From Burkholderiales bacterium (GTDB taxonomy: Bacteria; Pseudomonadota; Gammaproteobacteria; Burkholderiales; Burkholderiaceae_C): a DNA stretch of 64,000 nt. The stretch's first letter is position 1, and the number at the start of each line of letters is the position of its first letter. The position numbers and the translations under genes were made by a program. A model generated the notes under the pieces. That model did no database searches. It saw only the letters and a list, made by a program, of their open reading frames with translations, and was not told where the DNA came from. The DNA is taken from the NCBI GenBank assembly GCA_025350145.1, contig JANXYH010000017.1, positions 1-64,000 on the forward strand, written 5' to 3'. Of this stretch, positions 16,522 through 25,611 are shown piece by piece.

Positions 16522-17364
16522 ATGTCCAACTCCCTGCTCAACGTCAACGGCATCGAGGTCATCTACAACCATGTGATCCTGGTGCTCAAGGGCGTTTCGC
16601 TGAACGTGCCCGAGGGCAAGGTGGTGGCGCTGCTGGGCGGCAACGGCGCCGGCAAGACGACCACGTTGCGCGCCGTCAGCAACCTGCTGGCGGGCGAGCG
16701 CGGGGCGGTGACCAAGGGCTCGATCGACCTGCGGGGCGAGCGGATCGAGAAGCTCTCGACCTCGGACATGGTCGAGCGCGGGGTGATCCAGGTGATGGAG
16801 GGGCGGCACTGCTTTGCCCACCTGACGATCGAGGAAAACCTGCTCACCGGCGCCTACACCCGCAAGGACGGCAAGGCGGCGGTGGCGCAGACCTTGGACA
16901 AGGTCTACAACTACTTCCCCAGGCTCAAGACCCGGCGCGGCGCGCAGGCGGCCTACACCTCGGGTGGCGAGCAGCAGATGTGCGCAATCGGCCGGGCGCT
17001 GATGGCCAGCCCCAGCATGATGTTGCTCGACGAGCCCAGCATGGGCCTGGCGCCGCAGATCGTCGAAGAGGTGTTCGAGATCGTCAAGGATCTGAACCAG
17101 CGCGAGAAGGTCACCTTCTTGCTGGCCGAGCAGAACACCAACATCGCGCTGCGCTATGCCGACTACGGCTACATCCTCGAGAACGGCCGGATCGTGATGG
17201 ACGGTGCGGCCAAGGACCTGCGCGAGAACGAGGACGTCAAGGAGTTCTACCTCGGCGTGGGCGGCGGCGGCGACGGCGATAGCGACGAAAACGGCGATGC
17301 CAGCCCACGCAAGAGCTTCCGCGACGTCAAGAGCTACAAGCGGCGCAAGCGCTGGCTGGCCTGA
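16522..17364 (+). CDS. Branched-chain-amino-acid-type ABC transporter, LivF-like ATPase
   Basis: A 280-residue ATPase with Walker A GGNGAGKT near residue 39, signature TSGGEQQM near 146, Walker B MMLLDEPSMGLAPQ and the H-loop replaced by EQNTNIAL as in LivF. Its C-terminus carries an extra 30-residue tail: a Gly/Asp-rich stretch (GVGGGGDGDSDENGD) then a basic end (KSYKRRKRWLA). This tail is not needed for catalysis and is shared by this operon type; its role is unknown. It completes the transporter after a 62-bp gap. Confidence 0.9.
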   Translation: MSNSLLNVNGIEVIYNHVILVLKGVSLNVPEGKVVALLGGNGAGKTTTLRAVSNLLAGERGAVTKGSIDLRGERIEKLSTSDMVERGVIQVMEGRHCFAHLTIEENLLTGAYTRKDGKAAVAQTLDKVYNYFPRLKTRRGAQAAYTSGGEQQMCAIGRALMASPSMMLLDEPSMGLAPQIVEEVFEIVKDLNQREKVTFLLAEQNTNIALRYADYGYILENGRIVMDGAAKDLRENEDVKEFYLGVGGGGDGDSDENGDASPRKSFRDVKSYKRRKRWLA

Positions 17365-17382
17365 GGTCGGGGAGCGCGAACT

Positions 17383-17685
17383 GTGTCCGACGAATTCGGT
17401 TTCGCCCCACCACCGTTCGATGCCGACGCCGCGCTGCAACGCTGCCAGCGCGCCTTGCGCGACGCCGGCCTGAGCGAGCGCGGCGGGCAGTTCGAACGCC
17501 GCGGCATGGTGATCGCCCGCCTGAGCCTGCAGGCCGGCAAGCTGAACGCCTGCCGGGTCAAACGCCCATCGCGCAACAGCCCGCAGTGGCAGCCCGGCCT
17601 GGTACTGAGCAGCTCGGCCCAGGTGCGCGACTTCCTGACCGACATCCAGGTCCGCCTGGCCCAGTGGACCGACCGTGATGACTGA
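17383..17685 (+). CDS. Small conserved protein of the transport operon
   Basis: A 100-residue soluble protein, not recognised as a named family. It begins at GTG 17383, 18 bases after the LivF-like gene, and its stop overlaps the start of the PaaK-like gene. The middle (RGMVIARLSLQAGKLNACRVKRP) is basic and beta-rich, followed by a short helix (SAQVRDFLTDIQVRLAQW). Its fixed place between transporter and CoA ligase suggests a role with one of them, but nothing in the sequence shows a catalytic site. Confidence 0.65.
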   Translation: MSDEFGFAPPPFDADAALQRCQRALRDAGLSERGGQFERRGMVIARLSLQAGKLNACRVKRPSRNSPQWQPGLVLSSSAQVRDFLTDIQVRLAQWTDRDD

Positions 17686-18958
17686 ATCACCATTTTTTGA
17701 CCTCTTGGAAGCCCGCGAGCCGGCGTTGCGCGAGGCTGCGCTGATGCAGGCCCTGCCCGGCCATGTCCGGCATGCGCAGGCCCAGACCAGCGCCTTTGCC
17801 GAGTCTCTGGCGGGCGTGGACGCCAGCCGCATCAGCAGCCGCGCCGCACTGGCGGGCCTGCCGGTGGTTCGCAAGGGCGAGTTGCTGGAGCGGCAGAAGG
17901 CCTCGCGCGCCCAGCAACCTGGCCTGGACCCGTTCGGCGGCTTCTCGGCCATCGGCTGGCGCGGCCTGCTGCGCGGCAGCGGGGCGCGCCGGGTATTCCA
18001 GTCGCCCGGCGCCATCTACGAGCCCGAGGGCCTGGCCGGCGACTACTGGCGCATGGCCAGGGCGATCTACGCCGCCGGTTTTCGCGCCGGTGATCTGGCG
18101 CATTGCAGCTTCAGCTACCACCTGACGCCGGCCGGCGCGATGATGGAAGGCGGCGCCCATGCGGTCGGCTGCACCACCTTTGCCGGTGGCGTCGGCAACA
18201 CCGAATTGCAGCTCCAGGCGATTGCCGACCTGCGGCCACAGGGCTATATCGGCACACCCAGCTTTCTGAAGATCGCGGTCGAGAAGGCCGCCGAGACCGG
18301 CATCGACATCTCCAGCCTGGGCAGGGCGATGGTCGGCGGCGAGGCCTTTCCACCATCACTGCGCGACTGGCTGCTGGCCCGCGGCATAGCCGCCTACCAG
18401 AGCTACGCCACCGCCGACGCCGGCCTGATCGCCTACGAAACGCCGGCCCGCCAGGGCCTGGTGCTGGATGAGGCGGTGATCCTGGAGATCGTCCGCCCCG
18501 GCACCGGCCTGCCGCTGCCCGAGGGCGAGGTTGGCGAGGTCGTGGTCACGGTGCTGAATCCCGACTACCCGCTGATCCGCTTCGGCACCGGTGACTTGTC
18601 GGCCGTGCTGCCCGGCCCCTGCCCCAGCGGCCGCAGCAATACCCGCATCCGCGGCTGGCTGGGTCGGGCCGACCAAACGACCAAGGTACGCGGCATGTTC
18701 GTCCACCCCAGCCAGGTCGCCGAGCTGCTGCGCCGCCACCCCGAGGCCGGTCGTGGCCGCCTGGTGATCGCCGGCGAAATGGCCAATGACCGGATGACGC
18801 TCAAGGTCGAAGCCGCGGCCACCGCCGAGGGCCTGGCCGCAGCGCTGGCCAGCAGCTTGCGCGACATCACCAAGCTGCGCGGCGAGGTCGAACTGGTGGC
18901 CACCGGCAGCCTGCCGAACGACGGCAAAGTGATCGAGGACGCGCGGCGCTACGAATAG
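17678..18958 (+). CDS. PaaK-like phenylacetate-CoA ligase family protein
   Basis: About 426 residues of the ANL superfamily branch that includes phenylacetate-CoA ligase. Recognisable stretches are RGSGARRVFQSPGAIYEPEG in the substrate/nucleotide region, GAMMEGGAHAVGCTTFAGG, SYATADAGLIAYE, IRFGTGDLSAVL, GRADQTTKVRGMFVHPSQV and the C-terminal lysine motif LPNDGKV. The P-loop in the usual SSGTTG form is altered (RGSGARRV), so activity toward phenylacetate is not certain. ATG 17678 or GTG 17675 overlaps the preceding gene. A second CoA ligase in the same operon as the 10294 synthetase suggests two acids or two steps. Confidence 0.8.
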   Translation: MTESPFFDLLEAREPALREAALMQALPGHVRHAQAQTSAFAESLAGVDASRISSRAALAGLPVVRKGELLERQKASRAQQPGLDPFGGFSAIGWRGLLRGSGARRVFQSPGAIYEPEGLAGDYWRMARAIYAAGFRAGDLAHCSFSYHLTPAGAMMEGGAHAVGCTTFAGGVGNTELQLQAIADLRPQGYIGTPSFLKIAVEKAAETGIDISSLGRAMVGGEAFPPSLRDWLLARGIAAYQSYATADAGLIAYETPARQGLVLDEAVILEIVRPGTGLPLPEGEVGEVVVTVLNPDYPLIRFGTGDLSAVLPGPCPSGRSNTRIRGWLGRADQTTKVRGMFVHPSQVAELLRRHPEAGRGRLVIAGEMANDRMTLKVEAAATAEGLAAALASSLRDITKLRGEVELVATGSLPNDGKVIEDARRYE

Positions 18959-18985
18959 GTCCGGCGGCGCTGGCGGGCTGGCGCG

Positions 18986-19426
18986 TCAATCGACCCGCAG
19001 GGGCACCGTCACCGGCCCGTCGTTGACCAGCGCCACCTGCATGTCGGCGCCAAAGATGCCTGCGGCCACCGGGCTGTGGCGTTCCCGCGCCAGCGCCAAC
19101 ACCTGGTCGTACAGCAGCTTGCCCTGGACCGCGCCGGCAGCGCCGGTAAAGCTCGGCCGGTTGCCGCTGCGGGTGTCGGCGGCCAGGGTGAACTGGCTGA
19201 CGATCAGCAGGCCGCCGGCCACGTCGGCAAGGCTCAGGTTCATCTTGCCCTGGGCGTCGTTGAAGATGCGCAGCTTGAGCAGCTTGTCAACCAGTCGGGT
19301 GGCCTGGACGGCGCTGTCTGCCGGCTCGGCGCAGACCAGCACCAGCAGGCCGGCGCCGATCGCACCCACGGTTTGGCCATCGACCACCACCGCCGCCTGG
19401 CTGACGCGCTGGACCAGGGCGATCAT
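18986..19426 (-). CDS. dtd: D-aminoacyl-tRNA deacylase
   Basis: A 146-residue protein that hydrolyses D-aminoacyl-tRNAs, protecting translation from D-amino acids. The two active-site blocks are present: [17 protein letters not shown] and the Gly-cisPro motif NDGPVTVPL. The length is standard. It is convergent with the PaaK-like gene and lies 37 bases downstream of the CDF exporter gene, so the two plus tyrS are probably one transcript. The link to tyrS is meaningful because D-Tyr-tRNA is the classical substrate. Confidence 0.95.
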   Translation of the reverse strand: MIALVQRVSQAAVVVDGQTVGAIGAGLLVLVCAEPADSAVQATRLVDKLLKLRIFNDAQGKMNLSLADVAGGLLIVSQFTLAADTRSGNRPSFTGAAGAVQGKLLYDQVLALARERHSPVAAGIFGADMQVALVNDGPVTVPLRVD

Positions 19427-19463
19427 CGCCAGCCCTGGCCAGGCGGTGCTGCCGAGGGGCAGA

Positions 19464-20354
19464 TCACGACAGGTCGCGCCCGTCGTCGATGTGCGCCTCC
19501 ACGTCCAACGGCAGCAACTGGATGCTGGCGCGCAGGCCGGGCACGGCGCTCATCAGGGCCTGCTCGACCGCGCCGCGGACCGCCGCCGCCCGGCCCAGGC
19601 TCCAGTCGGACGGCATGTGCATGTGCAGATCGACAAACCGGCGCTGCCCGGCCTTGCGCGTGACCAGGTGGTCGAAACGGATGGTCTGGTGGGCAAACTC
19701 GTTCAACGTGGTGTCGATCTGGGCGCGCTCGGCCGGCTCAAGGGCGCTGTCCATCAGCCCGTCGGCCGCCGCCCAGATCAGGCGTGAACCTTCCAGCGCG
19801 ATGTTGACCGCCACCGCGATCGCCAGCGCCGGGTCCAGCCAGAGCCAGCCGGTGAGCTGGACGCCGACCAGTCCGACGATCACCCCGACCGAGGTCCAGA
19901 CATCGGTGTAGAGGTGGCGCGCATCGGCTTCCAGCGCCATTGAGCGAAATGCCCGTGCCTTGCGCAGCATCGCAAAGGCCAACGCGCCGTTCATGGCCGA
20001 GCTGATGACCGACAGCGCGATGCCCCAGCCCAGCGCGTCCAGCGGCTGCGGGTGCAGGAAGCGGTTGGCGGCGGCCCAGATGATGGCCAGCGCCGCCACC
20101 AGGATAAGCACGCCCTCGAAGCCGCCGGAGAAGTATTCGGCCTTGTGGTGGCCGTAGGGGTGGTCGGCGTCGGGCGGCTGCTGGGCCAGCGTGACCATGG
20201 TCAGGGCAAACATCGCGCCGGCCAGGTTGACGAGCGACTCCATCGCGTCCGACAGCAGGCTGACCGAGTCGGTCAACCACCAGGCGCCGGTCTTGAGCGC
20301 GATCGTGGCCAGCGCCACCGCGATCGACAGCTTCAGGTAGGCGCTGACCTGCAT
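19464..20354 (-). CDS. Cation diffusion facilitator (FieF/CzcD-like)
   Basis: A 296-residue inner-membrane proton-coupled exporter of divalent metals. Six hydrophobic segments are followed by a cytoplasmic ferredoxin-like domain. Metal-site residues are visible: [12 protein letters not shown] in helix 2, [11 protein letters not shown] in the connecting loop and HLYTDVWTS (HxxxD) in helix 5. The C-terminal domain contains [20 protein letters not shown] with the usual His cluster. Metal specificity (iron, zinc or other) cannot be decided. The gene ends 37 bases before dtd and begins 7 bases after tyrS. Confidence 0.9.
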   Translation of the reverse strand: MQVSAYLKLSIAVALATIALKTGAWWLTDSVSLLSDAMESLVNLAGAMFALTMVTLAQQPPDADHPYGHHKAEYFSGGFEGVLILVAALAIIWAAANRFLHPQPLDALGWGIALSVISSAMNGALAFAMLRKARAFRSMALEADARHLYTDVWTSVGVIVGLVGVQLTGWLWLDPALAIAVAVNIALEGSRLIWAAADGLMDSALEPAERAQIDTTLNEFAHQTIRFDHLVTRKAGQRRFVDLHMHMPSDWSLGRAAAVRGAVEQALMSAVPGLRASIQLLPLDVEAHIDDGRDLS

Positions 20355-20361
20355 GCCGGGC

Positions 20362-21618
20362 TCAGGCGACCAGCGTCACCCGGGCGAACTTGCGCTTGCC
20401 AACCTGGACGACGTACTTGCCCGCCGGCAGCTTGAGCGCCTTATCGCTGATGACCGTGCCGTCCAGGCGCACGCCGCCCTGCTCGACCATGCGCAGGCCT
20501 TCGCTGCCGCTGGGCACCAAATTGGCGCCGACCAGCAGCTTGGCGATCGGCAATGGGGCGCCGCCCAGGGCCACTTCGGCAATGACATCGGGCACGCCAC
20601 CGGCGGCGCGGCGCTGAAAATCGTCGGCCGCGCGCTCGGTCGCGACCACGCCATGGAAACGCGAAGTGATCTCCTTGGCCAAGGCCACCTTGGCGTCCTT
20701 GGGGTTGCGCCCGCCCTCGACCTCAGCCCGCAACGCAGCGATCTCGGCCAGGGGGCGCAGCGACAGCAGCTTGAAGTAGCGCCACATCAGCACATCGCTG
20801 ATCGACAGCAGCTTGGCAAACATGGAGTTGGCCGGCTCGGTGATGCCGATCCAGTTGTGCTTGCTCTTGGACATTTTTTCGACGCCGTCCAGGCCCTCCA
20901 GCAAGGGCATCGTCAAAATGCACTGCGGCTCCTGGCCATATTCCTGCTGCAAATGCCTGCCCATCAGCAGATTGAATTTCTGGTCGGTCCCGCCGAGTTC
21001 CAGATCGCTTTTCAGCGCGACCGAATCGTAGCCCTGCATCAACGGGTACAGAAATTCATGCACCGAGATCGGCGCGTTGCCCGCATAGCGCTTGGCGAAG
21101 TCGTCCCGCTCCATCATCCGTGCCACGGTGTAGCGGGCGGCCAGCTCGATCATGCCGCGGGCACCGAGCGGATCGCTCCATTCACTGTTGTAACGCAACT
21201 CGGCCTTTTCGATATCGATCACCAAGCTGATTTGCTCCAAATAAGTCTGGGCGTTTGCCGAGATTTGTTCGCGGGTCAGCGCCGGGCGGGTATTGTTGCG
21301 CCCCGAGGGGTCGCCAATCATCGCCGTGAAATCGCCAATCAAGGGAATCACCAAATGCCCCAGATCCTGCAACTGGCGCATTTTGTTGAAAACCACGGTG
21401 TGGCCCAGGTGCAAATCCGGCGCGGTCGGATCCAGACCGAACTTGATGCGCAGCGGCTTGCCGCTGGCCTCGGACCGGGCCAGCTTCCTGAGCCAGTCGG
21501 CTTGGGGCAGCAACTCCTCGCAGCCCCGCAGGCTGATGGCCAGCGCCTGTTGGACGCTGTCGCTGATGGGGCGGGCGGCGGCGGCGGACGCGGCGGCCAC
21601 CAAAGGGGAATCAGCCAT
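20362..21618 (-). CDS. tyrS: Tyrosyl-tRNA synthetase
   Basis: A 418-residue class I synthetase. The HIGH box appears as HLGH in DLHLGHTVVFNKMRQL, the KMSKS box as EKMSKSKHNWIG, and the last 70 residues form an S4 RNA-binding domain (SEGLRMVEQGGVRLDG). It charges tRNA-Tyr. It opens the minus-strand tyrS-CDF-dtd set and is divergent from an M23 peptidase, an order usual in betaproteobacteria. Confidence 0.97.
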   Translation of the reverse strand: MADSPLVAAASAAAARPISDSVQQALAISLRGCEELLPQADWLRKLARSEASGKPLRIKFGLDPTAPDLHLGHTVVFNKMRQLQDLGHLVIPLIGDFTAMIGDPSGRNNTRPALTREQISANAQTYLEQISLVIDIEKAELRYNSEWSDPLGARGMIELAARYTVARMMERDDFAKRYAGNAPISVHEFLYPLMQGYDSVALKSDLELGGTDQKFNLLMGRHLQQEYGQEPQCILTMPLLEGLDGVEKMSKSKHNWIGITEPANSMFAKLLSISDVLMWRYFKLLSLRPLAEIAALRAEVEGGRNPKDAKVALAKEITSRFHGVVATERAADDFQRRAAGGVPDVIAEVALGGAPLPIAKLLVGANLVPSGSEGLRMVEQGGVRLDGTVISDKALKLPAGKYVVQVGKRKFARVTLVA

Positions 21619-21918
21619 GCGGGAAGTGGGCCGTGATCTAAGTGGTTTTACGGGTGGCTGCCGTCGCTGCCGACGTTAAAATTGCCGGTTTGCAGCGCTG
21701 GTCTGCTGGGCGGTCAGACGAAATCTGGCACCGAACTTGCGTGACGAGGTTCAGTGGTCTGGCTCGATCCCGCCCTGCATTCGGTAGTTCGGCAATTCTA
21801 GTGGACGGCCCTCGCGGGCCCAGGCCTGCCAAGGCTGTCCGCAGGGCCGCTGCGCTGCAATCAAAACCACTGCGGATGACCGGCTCAAGGGCATGCGTTT
21901 GTCGATGGAAAGCTTGAT
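21619..21918. other. 300-bp divergent spacer between tyrS and the M23 peptidase gene
   Basis: It must hold the two divergent promoters. No strong sigma-70 hexamer pair or riboswitch fold was recognised by eye, and no coding sequence is convincing. A T-box, common for tyrS in Gram-positives, is not expected here and was not seen. Confidence 0.5.
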
Positions 21919-23364
21919 TTGCTGAACACCCGCGAGGCTGTACAACCTGCCGTGCAACCTGCTGTGCAACCTGCTGTACACCAGGCCCTGGTCCGTGCCC
22001 AGGCCGCCCTGCGGCGCCACCCCCGGCGGCTGATGGGCGGCGTGCTGGGCTTGCTGGCGGGCACGGCGCTCACCGCCTTCGGGATCGCCCCAATGGCGCC
22101 CGACGCCGCCGATCTGCCGCGCCGCATCGTCAGCGAGGCGGTGGTCGTCGACGGCCTGGCCGCGCAGATCGATGCCCTGGCCCGGCATACCCTGGCGCTT
22201 GACCGCAGCGATCTCACCCGCGCCAGCGACACGGTCGACAGCCTGCTGCGCCGCCTTGGCGTGGCCGACCCGGAGGCCGCCGCGTTCCTGCGCAGCGACC
22301 GCGACGCCCGGCGTTTGATCGAGGGCCGGGCCGGCAAGATGGTGCAGGCGCGCGCCTCGGACGATGGCCGCCTGATCGAGTTGGTGGCCCGCTACCCTGC
22401 CGCCGAGGCGGCGGGCCGCGGCACGGCCAGCCTGCCGCCCAGCCTGTTCACCCGGCTGACGGTGCGCCGCGCTGCGGCTGACCTCAGCGGCGCTTTCGTC
22501 AGCCGGCTCGAATTCGCGCCGCTGCAAGCCCAAGTGCGCATGGGCGGCGGCACGGTCCGCAGTTCGCTGTTCGCGGCCACGGACGAGGCGCGGCTGCCCG
22601 ACACGATCGCCAGCCAACTGGTCGACATCTTCTCGACCGACATCGACTTTCACCGCCAGTTGCGCAAGGGCGACAGCTTCAGTCTGGTCTACGAGGCATT
22701 GACGGCCGACGGCCTGGCCATCAACTGGGCCGACGCCACGGGGCGGATCCTGAGCGCCGAGTTCATCAACAACGGCCGGGTTGCGCAGGCGATGTGGTTC
22801 AAGGACGCCAGCGGCAAAGGCGCGTACTTCGGCTTCGACGGCCAGAGCAAGCGGCGCGGCTTTCTCGCCAGCCCGATGGCGTTTTCGCGTGTCACCTCCA
22901 GCTTCGCGATGCGCATGCACCCGATCCTGCAGACCTGGCGCGCCCACAACGGCGTCGACTACGGCGCGCCGCAGGGCACGGCAGTGCGCAGCGTCGGTGA
23001 CGGCGTGGTCGAACAATCGGGTTGGCACAGCGGCTACGGCAATGTCGTCAGCGTCCAGCATGGCAGTGGCCGCAGCACCCTCTACGCCCACCTCAGCAAG
23101 TTGGAGGTGCGCAAGGGCGAGCGGGTCGAGCAGGGGCAGCGGGTCGGGCTGGTCGGTGCGACCGGCTGGGCGACCGGGCCGCACCTGCACTTTGAATTCC
23201 GCGTCAATGGGACGTTTGAGGATCCGCTGAAGATCGCCCGCGCGGCGGAGCCGGTGGTCGTCGACGCGGCCTCGCGACCACGGTTCACCCAGGCGGCATC
23301 GGCCGCCAGGGCGCAGTTGGTCACGGCGCTGCCGTTGCTGGGCTACCGCGGCGACGCCGAGTAG
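21919..23364 (+). CDS. M23-family metallopeptidase (murein DD-endopeptidase, MepM/ShyA-like)
   Basis: A 481-residue membrane-anchored peptidoglycan hydrolase. TTG 21919 is favoured by GGAAAG six bases upstream. A VQPA repeat precedes a basic stretch and one membrane segment (GVLGLLAGTALTAFGIA, about residues 41-57). A periplasmic OapA/LysM-like middle region (LVDIFSTDIDFHRQLRKGDSFSLVYE) follows. The catalytic LytM domain lies at the C-terminal third, with the zinc ligands in RMHPILQTWRAHNGVDYGAPQGT and GPHLHFEFRVNG. It would cut peptide crosslinks during wall growth. It sits with anmK, which recycles wall sugars. Confidence 0.92.
   Translation: MLNTREAVQPAVQPAVQPAVHQALVRAQAALRRHPRRLMGGVLGLLAGTALTAFGIAPMAPDAADLPRRIVSEAVVVDGLAAQIDALARHTLALDRSDLTRASDTVDSLLRRLGVADPEAAAFLRSDRDARRLIEGRAGKMVQARASDDGRLIELVARYPAAEAAGRGTASLPPSLFTRLTVRRAAADLSGAFVSRLEFAPLQAQVRMGGGTVRSSLFAATDEARLPDTIASQLVDIFSTDIDFHRQLRKGDSFSLVYEALTADGLAINWADATGRILSAEFINNGRVAQAMWFKDASGKGAYFGFDGQSKRRGFLASPMAFSRVTSSFAMRMHPILQTWRAHNGVDYGAPQGTAVRSVGDGVVEQSGWHSGYGNVVSVQHGSGRSTLYAHLSKLEVRKGERVEQGQRVGLVGATGWATGPHLHFEFRVNGTFEDPLKIARAAEPVVVDAASRPRFTQAASAARAQLVTALPLLGYRGDAE
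21937..21981. repeat. 12-bp coding tandem repeat
   Basis: GCTGTACAACCT, GCCGTGCAACCT, GCTGTGCAACCT and a partial GCTGTACAC follow one another, encoding VQPA repeats at the very N-terminus of the M23 peptidase. The frame is preserved. Confidence 0.9.
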
Positions 23365-23391
23365 GCCGATCTGGCACCTGCGCCTCTGGGC

Positions 23392-24522
23392 GTGTCGAAG
23401 GCGGTCTACCTCGGCCTGATGTCCGGCACCTCGCTAGACGGGGTGGACGCGGTGCTGGTCGAGTTCAACGGCGACACGCTAGACCCACGACGGCTGCACC
23501 TGCTCGGCCACCTGCAACTGCCCATGCCGGCGGCATTGCGGTCCGAACTGGCCGACCTGAACCGCGAGGCCGGGCGCAACGAGCTACACCGCGCCGAATT
23601 GGCGGGCAACGCGGTTGCCGGGCTGTACGCCGAGGCCGCCCTTGCGCTGATGCGGCAGTGCGGGCTCGGTGCCGCGCAGGTCCGGGCCATCGGCGCCCAT
23701 GGCCAGACCGTGCGCCACCGGCCGGGTGAATTCGACGGCAGCGGCTACACCGTCCAACTGCTCAATGCTGCGATGCTGGCCGAGCGCTGCGGCATCGACG
23801 TGGTCTGCGACTTTCGCAGCCGCGATGTGGCCGCCGGCGGCCAGGGCGCGCCGCTGGTACCGGCCTTCCACGCCGCACTGCTGGCCCAGGCTGGCATGGC
23901 ACAGGCCGTGCTCAACCTCGGCGGCATCGCCAATCTGAGCCTGTTGCATGGCGACGGCGGGATCGGCGGCTTCGACTCTGGCCCCGCCAATGGCCTGATG
24001 GACCTGTGGATCCAGCGCCACCTCGGCAGCGCCTATGACGCCGATGGCCGATGGGCCGCAGGTGCGCAGGCCGATGCTGGGTTGCTGGCCTGCCTCCTGA
24101 GCGAGCCCTACTTTGGTCGGGTGCCGCCCAAGAGCACCGGGCGCGACCTGTTCAACGCCGACTGGCTGGACGCCCGCCTGGCGGCTTTCAATCTGCCCGC
24201 CCAGGTTGTCCAGGCCACGCTGGCCGAACTCAGCGTGCGCAGCGTCTGCGATGCCCTGCGCCGCCACTTGCCCGGCGCGCAACGCCTGTTGGTCTGCGGC
24301 GGAGGCGCCCTCAATGGCCACCTGATGCGCAGGCTGCAGGCCTTGCTGCCTGGGCTGACCGTGGCGTCTACGCAGGCCGCCGGGATCGACCCGATGCAGG
24401 TCGAGGCGCTGGCATTCGCCTGGCTGGCCAAGGCCCGCTGCGAGCGCGTCGCGGGCAATCGGCCCGAGGTGACGGGCGCCGCTGGACTGCGGATTTTGGG
24501 CGCGATCTACGCCGGCCAATGA
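23392..24522 (+). CDS. anmK: Anhydro-N-acetylmuramic acid kinase
   Basis: A 376-residue cytosolic sugar kinase that converts imported anhydro-MurNAc to MurNAc-6-phosphate during cell-wall recycling. It opens with the diagnostic YLGLMSGTSLDGVDAVLVE and has GAHGQTVRH, CDFRSRDVAAGGQGAPLVP, LNLGGIANLS and LLVCGGGALN. The start is GTG 23392. It follows the M23 peptidase gene by 27 bases on the same strand, so the murein hydrolase and the recycling kinase are probably co-expressed. Confidence 0.95.
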   Translation: MSKAVYLGLMSGTSLDGVDAVLVEFNGDTLDPRRLHLLGHLQLPMPAALRSELADLNREAGRNELHRAELAGNAVAGLYAEAALALMRQCGLGAAQVRAIGAHGQTVRHRPGEFDGSGYTVQLLNAAMLAERCGIDVVCDFRSRDVAAGGQGAPLVPAFHAALLAQAGMAQAVLNLGGIANLSLLHGDGGIGGFDSGPANGLMDLWIQRHLGSAYDADGRWAAGAQADAGLLACLLSEPYFGRVPPKSTGRDLFNADWLDARLAAFNLPAQVVQATLAELSVRSVCDALRRHLPGAQRLLVCGGGALNGHLMRRLQALLPGLTVASTQAAGIDPMQVEALAFAWLAKARCERVAGNRPEVTGAAGLRILGAIYAGQ

Positions 24523-24636
24523 CGCGCAATCATCGCCAAATCAGCGCAGATGCGAAAGCCGCCCGAAGGCGACTTGGCAGGAGGTTCAGCGGGCTCAGGC
24601 CAAGGCTATCTGGCCGGTCCTATCAGGCCAGCACCA

Positions 24637-25011
24637 TCAGGCTGAAAAGCTCGATCCGCACCCGCAGGTCGATGTTGCGTTCGGGTTCTTGATCACGAAC
24701 TGCGCACCTTGCAGGTCTTCTTTGTAGTCGATCTCGGCGCCCATCAGGTACTGCAGACTCATCGCGTCGATCAGCAAGGTCACGCCGTTCTTGTTCATCT
24801 GCGTGTCGTCCTCGTTCACCTCCTCGTCGAAGGTGAAACCGTACTGAAAGCCCGAGCAACCACCGCCCTGGACAAAGACCCGCAGTTTCAGCGCCGGGTT
24901 GCCCTCTTCGGCCACCAGGTCCGCAACCTTGGCTGCGGCGTTGTCGGTGAAGACCAGCGGTGCCGGCATCAAGCTGGTGTCGGCGGCAAAGGATTCGGCT
25001 ACAGCATTCAT
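24637..25011 (-). CDS. erpA: Iron-sulfur cluster insertion protein
   Basis: A 124-residue A-type carrier that hands Fe-S clusters to apoproteins. The three conserved cysteines are visible: [11 protein letters not shown] in the centre and TCGCGSSF at the C-terminus. The N-terminal 20 residues are a variable tail. In betaproteobacteria erpA lies downstream of rplM-rpsI as here. A short inverted repeat (CTGGCC / GGCCAG, 24610-24631) follows the stop but lacks a T-run. Confidence 0.95.
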   Translation of the reverse strand: MNAVAESFAADTSLMPAPLVFTDNAAAKVADLVAEEGNPALKLRVFVQGGGCSGFQYGFTFDEEVNEDDTQMNKNGVTLLIDAMSLQYLMGAEIDYKEDLQGAQFVIKNPNATSTCGCGSSFSA

Positions 25012-25143
25012 GGTGAGGGTGACTCCAGGATCAGGATGACGCAGTTGGCGGCGGCATGTCGGGATTCAAGCCCGCGATGATGCCATGCCGGCCAGGCTCG
25101 GTCGACCGCCAATGCCCACAAGGGCGACGGGGCTGCCGAACTT

Positions 25144-25168
25144 GGCAACCCCGTGGCAACCCCGTGGC
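25144..25168. repeat. 11-bp tandem duplication between rpsI and erpA
   Basis: GGCAACCCCGT occurs twice head to tail (25144-25154 and 25155-25165), followed by GGC. It is non-coding and lies in the 198-bp gap downstream of rpsI. The unit length matches that of the repeat that broke the maleylacetate reductase gene. Confidence 0.85.
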
Positions 25169-25209
25169 TACAGCGGCGTGATCGCCTCGGGCGAGGCGCG
25201 CGCTGTCGA

Positions 25210-25602
25210 TCAGCGCTTGCTGAACTGCTTGCGCCGGCGGGCGCCGTGCAGGCCGACCTTCTTGCGCTCAACCTCGCGGGCGTCGCGGGTGACAAAGCCG
25301 GCGTGGCTCAAATCGGGCTTGAGGGTCGCGTCGTAGTCGATCAGCGCGCGGGTGATGCCATGGCGCACCGCGCCGGCCTGGCCAGATTCGCCGCCGCCAC
25401 GCACATTGACCTTGACGTCAAAGGTGGTCTCGTTGTTGGTCAGCATCAGCGGCTGCTTGACGATCATGATCGAGGTTTGCCGGCCGAAATAATCCGCCGC
25501 CGGCTTGCCGTTGACCACGATCTGGCCCTCGCCACGCTTGATGAAAACGCGAGCCACCGAAGATTTGCGCCGGCCCGTGCCGTAGTTCCATTCACCAATC
25601 AT
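25210..25602 (-). CDS. rpsI: 30S ribosomal protein S9
   Basis: A 130-residue ribosomal protein with the standard opening [15 protein letters not shown] and the basic C-terminus [11 protein letters not shown] that reaches the P site. It starts 9 bases after rplM, with GGAGCGGTG as a plausible ribosome-binding region. An extra upstream Met at 25605 is possible; 25602 is chosen. Confidence 0.97.
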   Translation of the reverse strand: MIGEWNYGTGRRKSSVARVFIKRGEGQIVVNGKPAADYFGRQTSIMIVKQPLMLTNNETTFDVKVNVRGGGESGQAGAVRHGITRALIDYDATLKPDLSHAGFVTRDAREVERKKVGLHGARRRKQFSKR

Positions 25603-25611
25603 CACCGCTCC

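Noticed and set aside
24610-24631. A terminator between anmK and erpA
   Set aside because: Only a 6-bp stem with a 10-base loop and no T-run; too weak to list.
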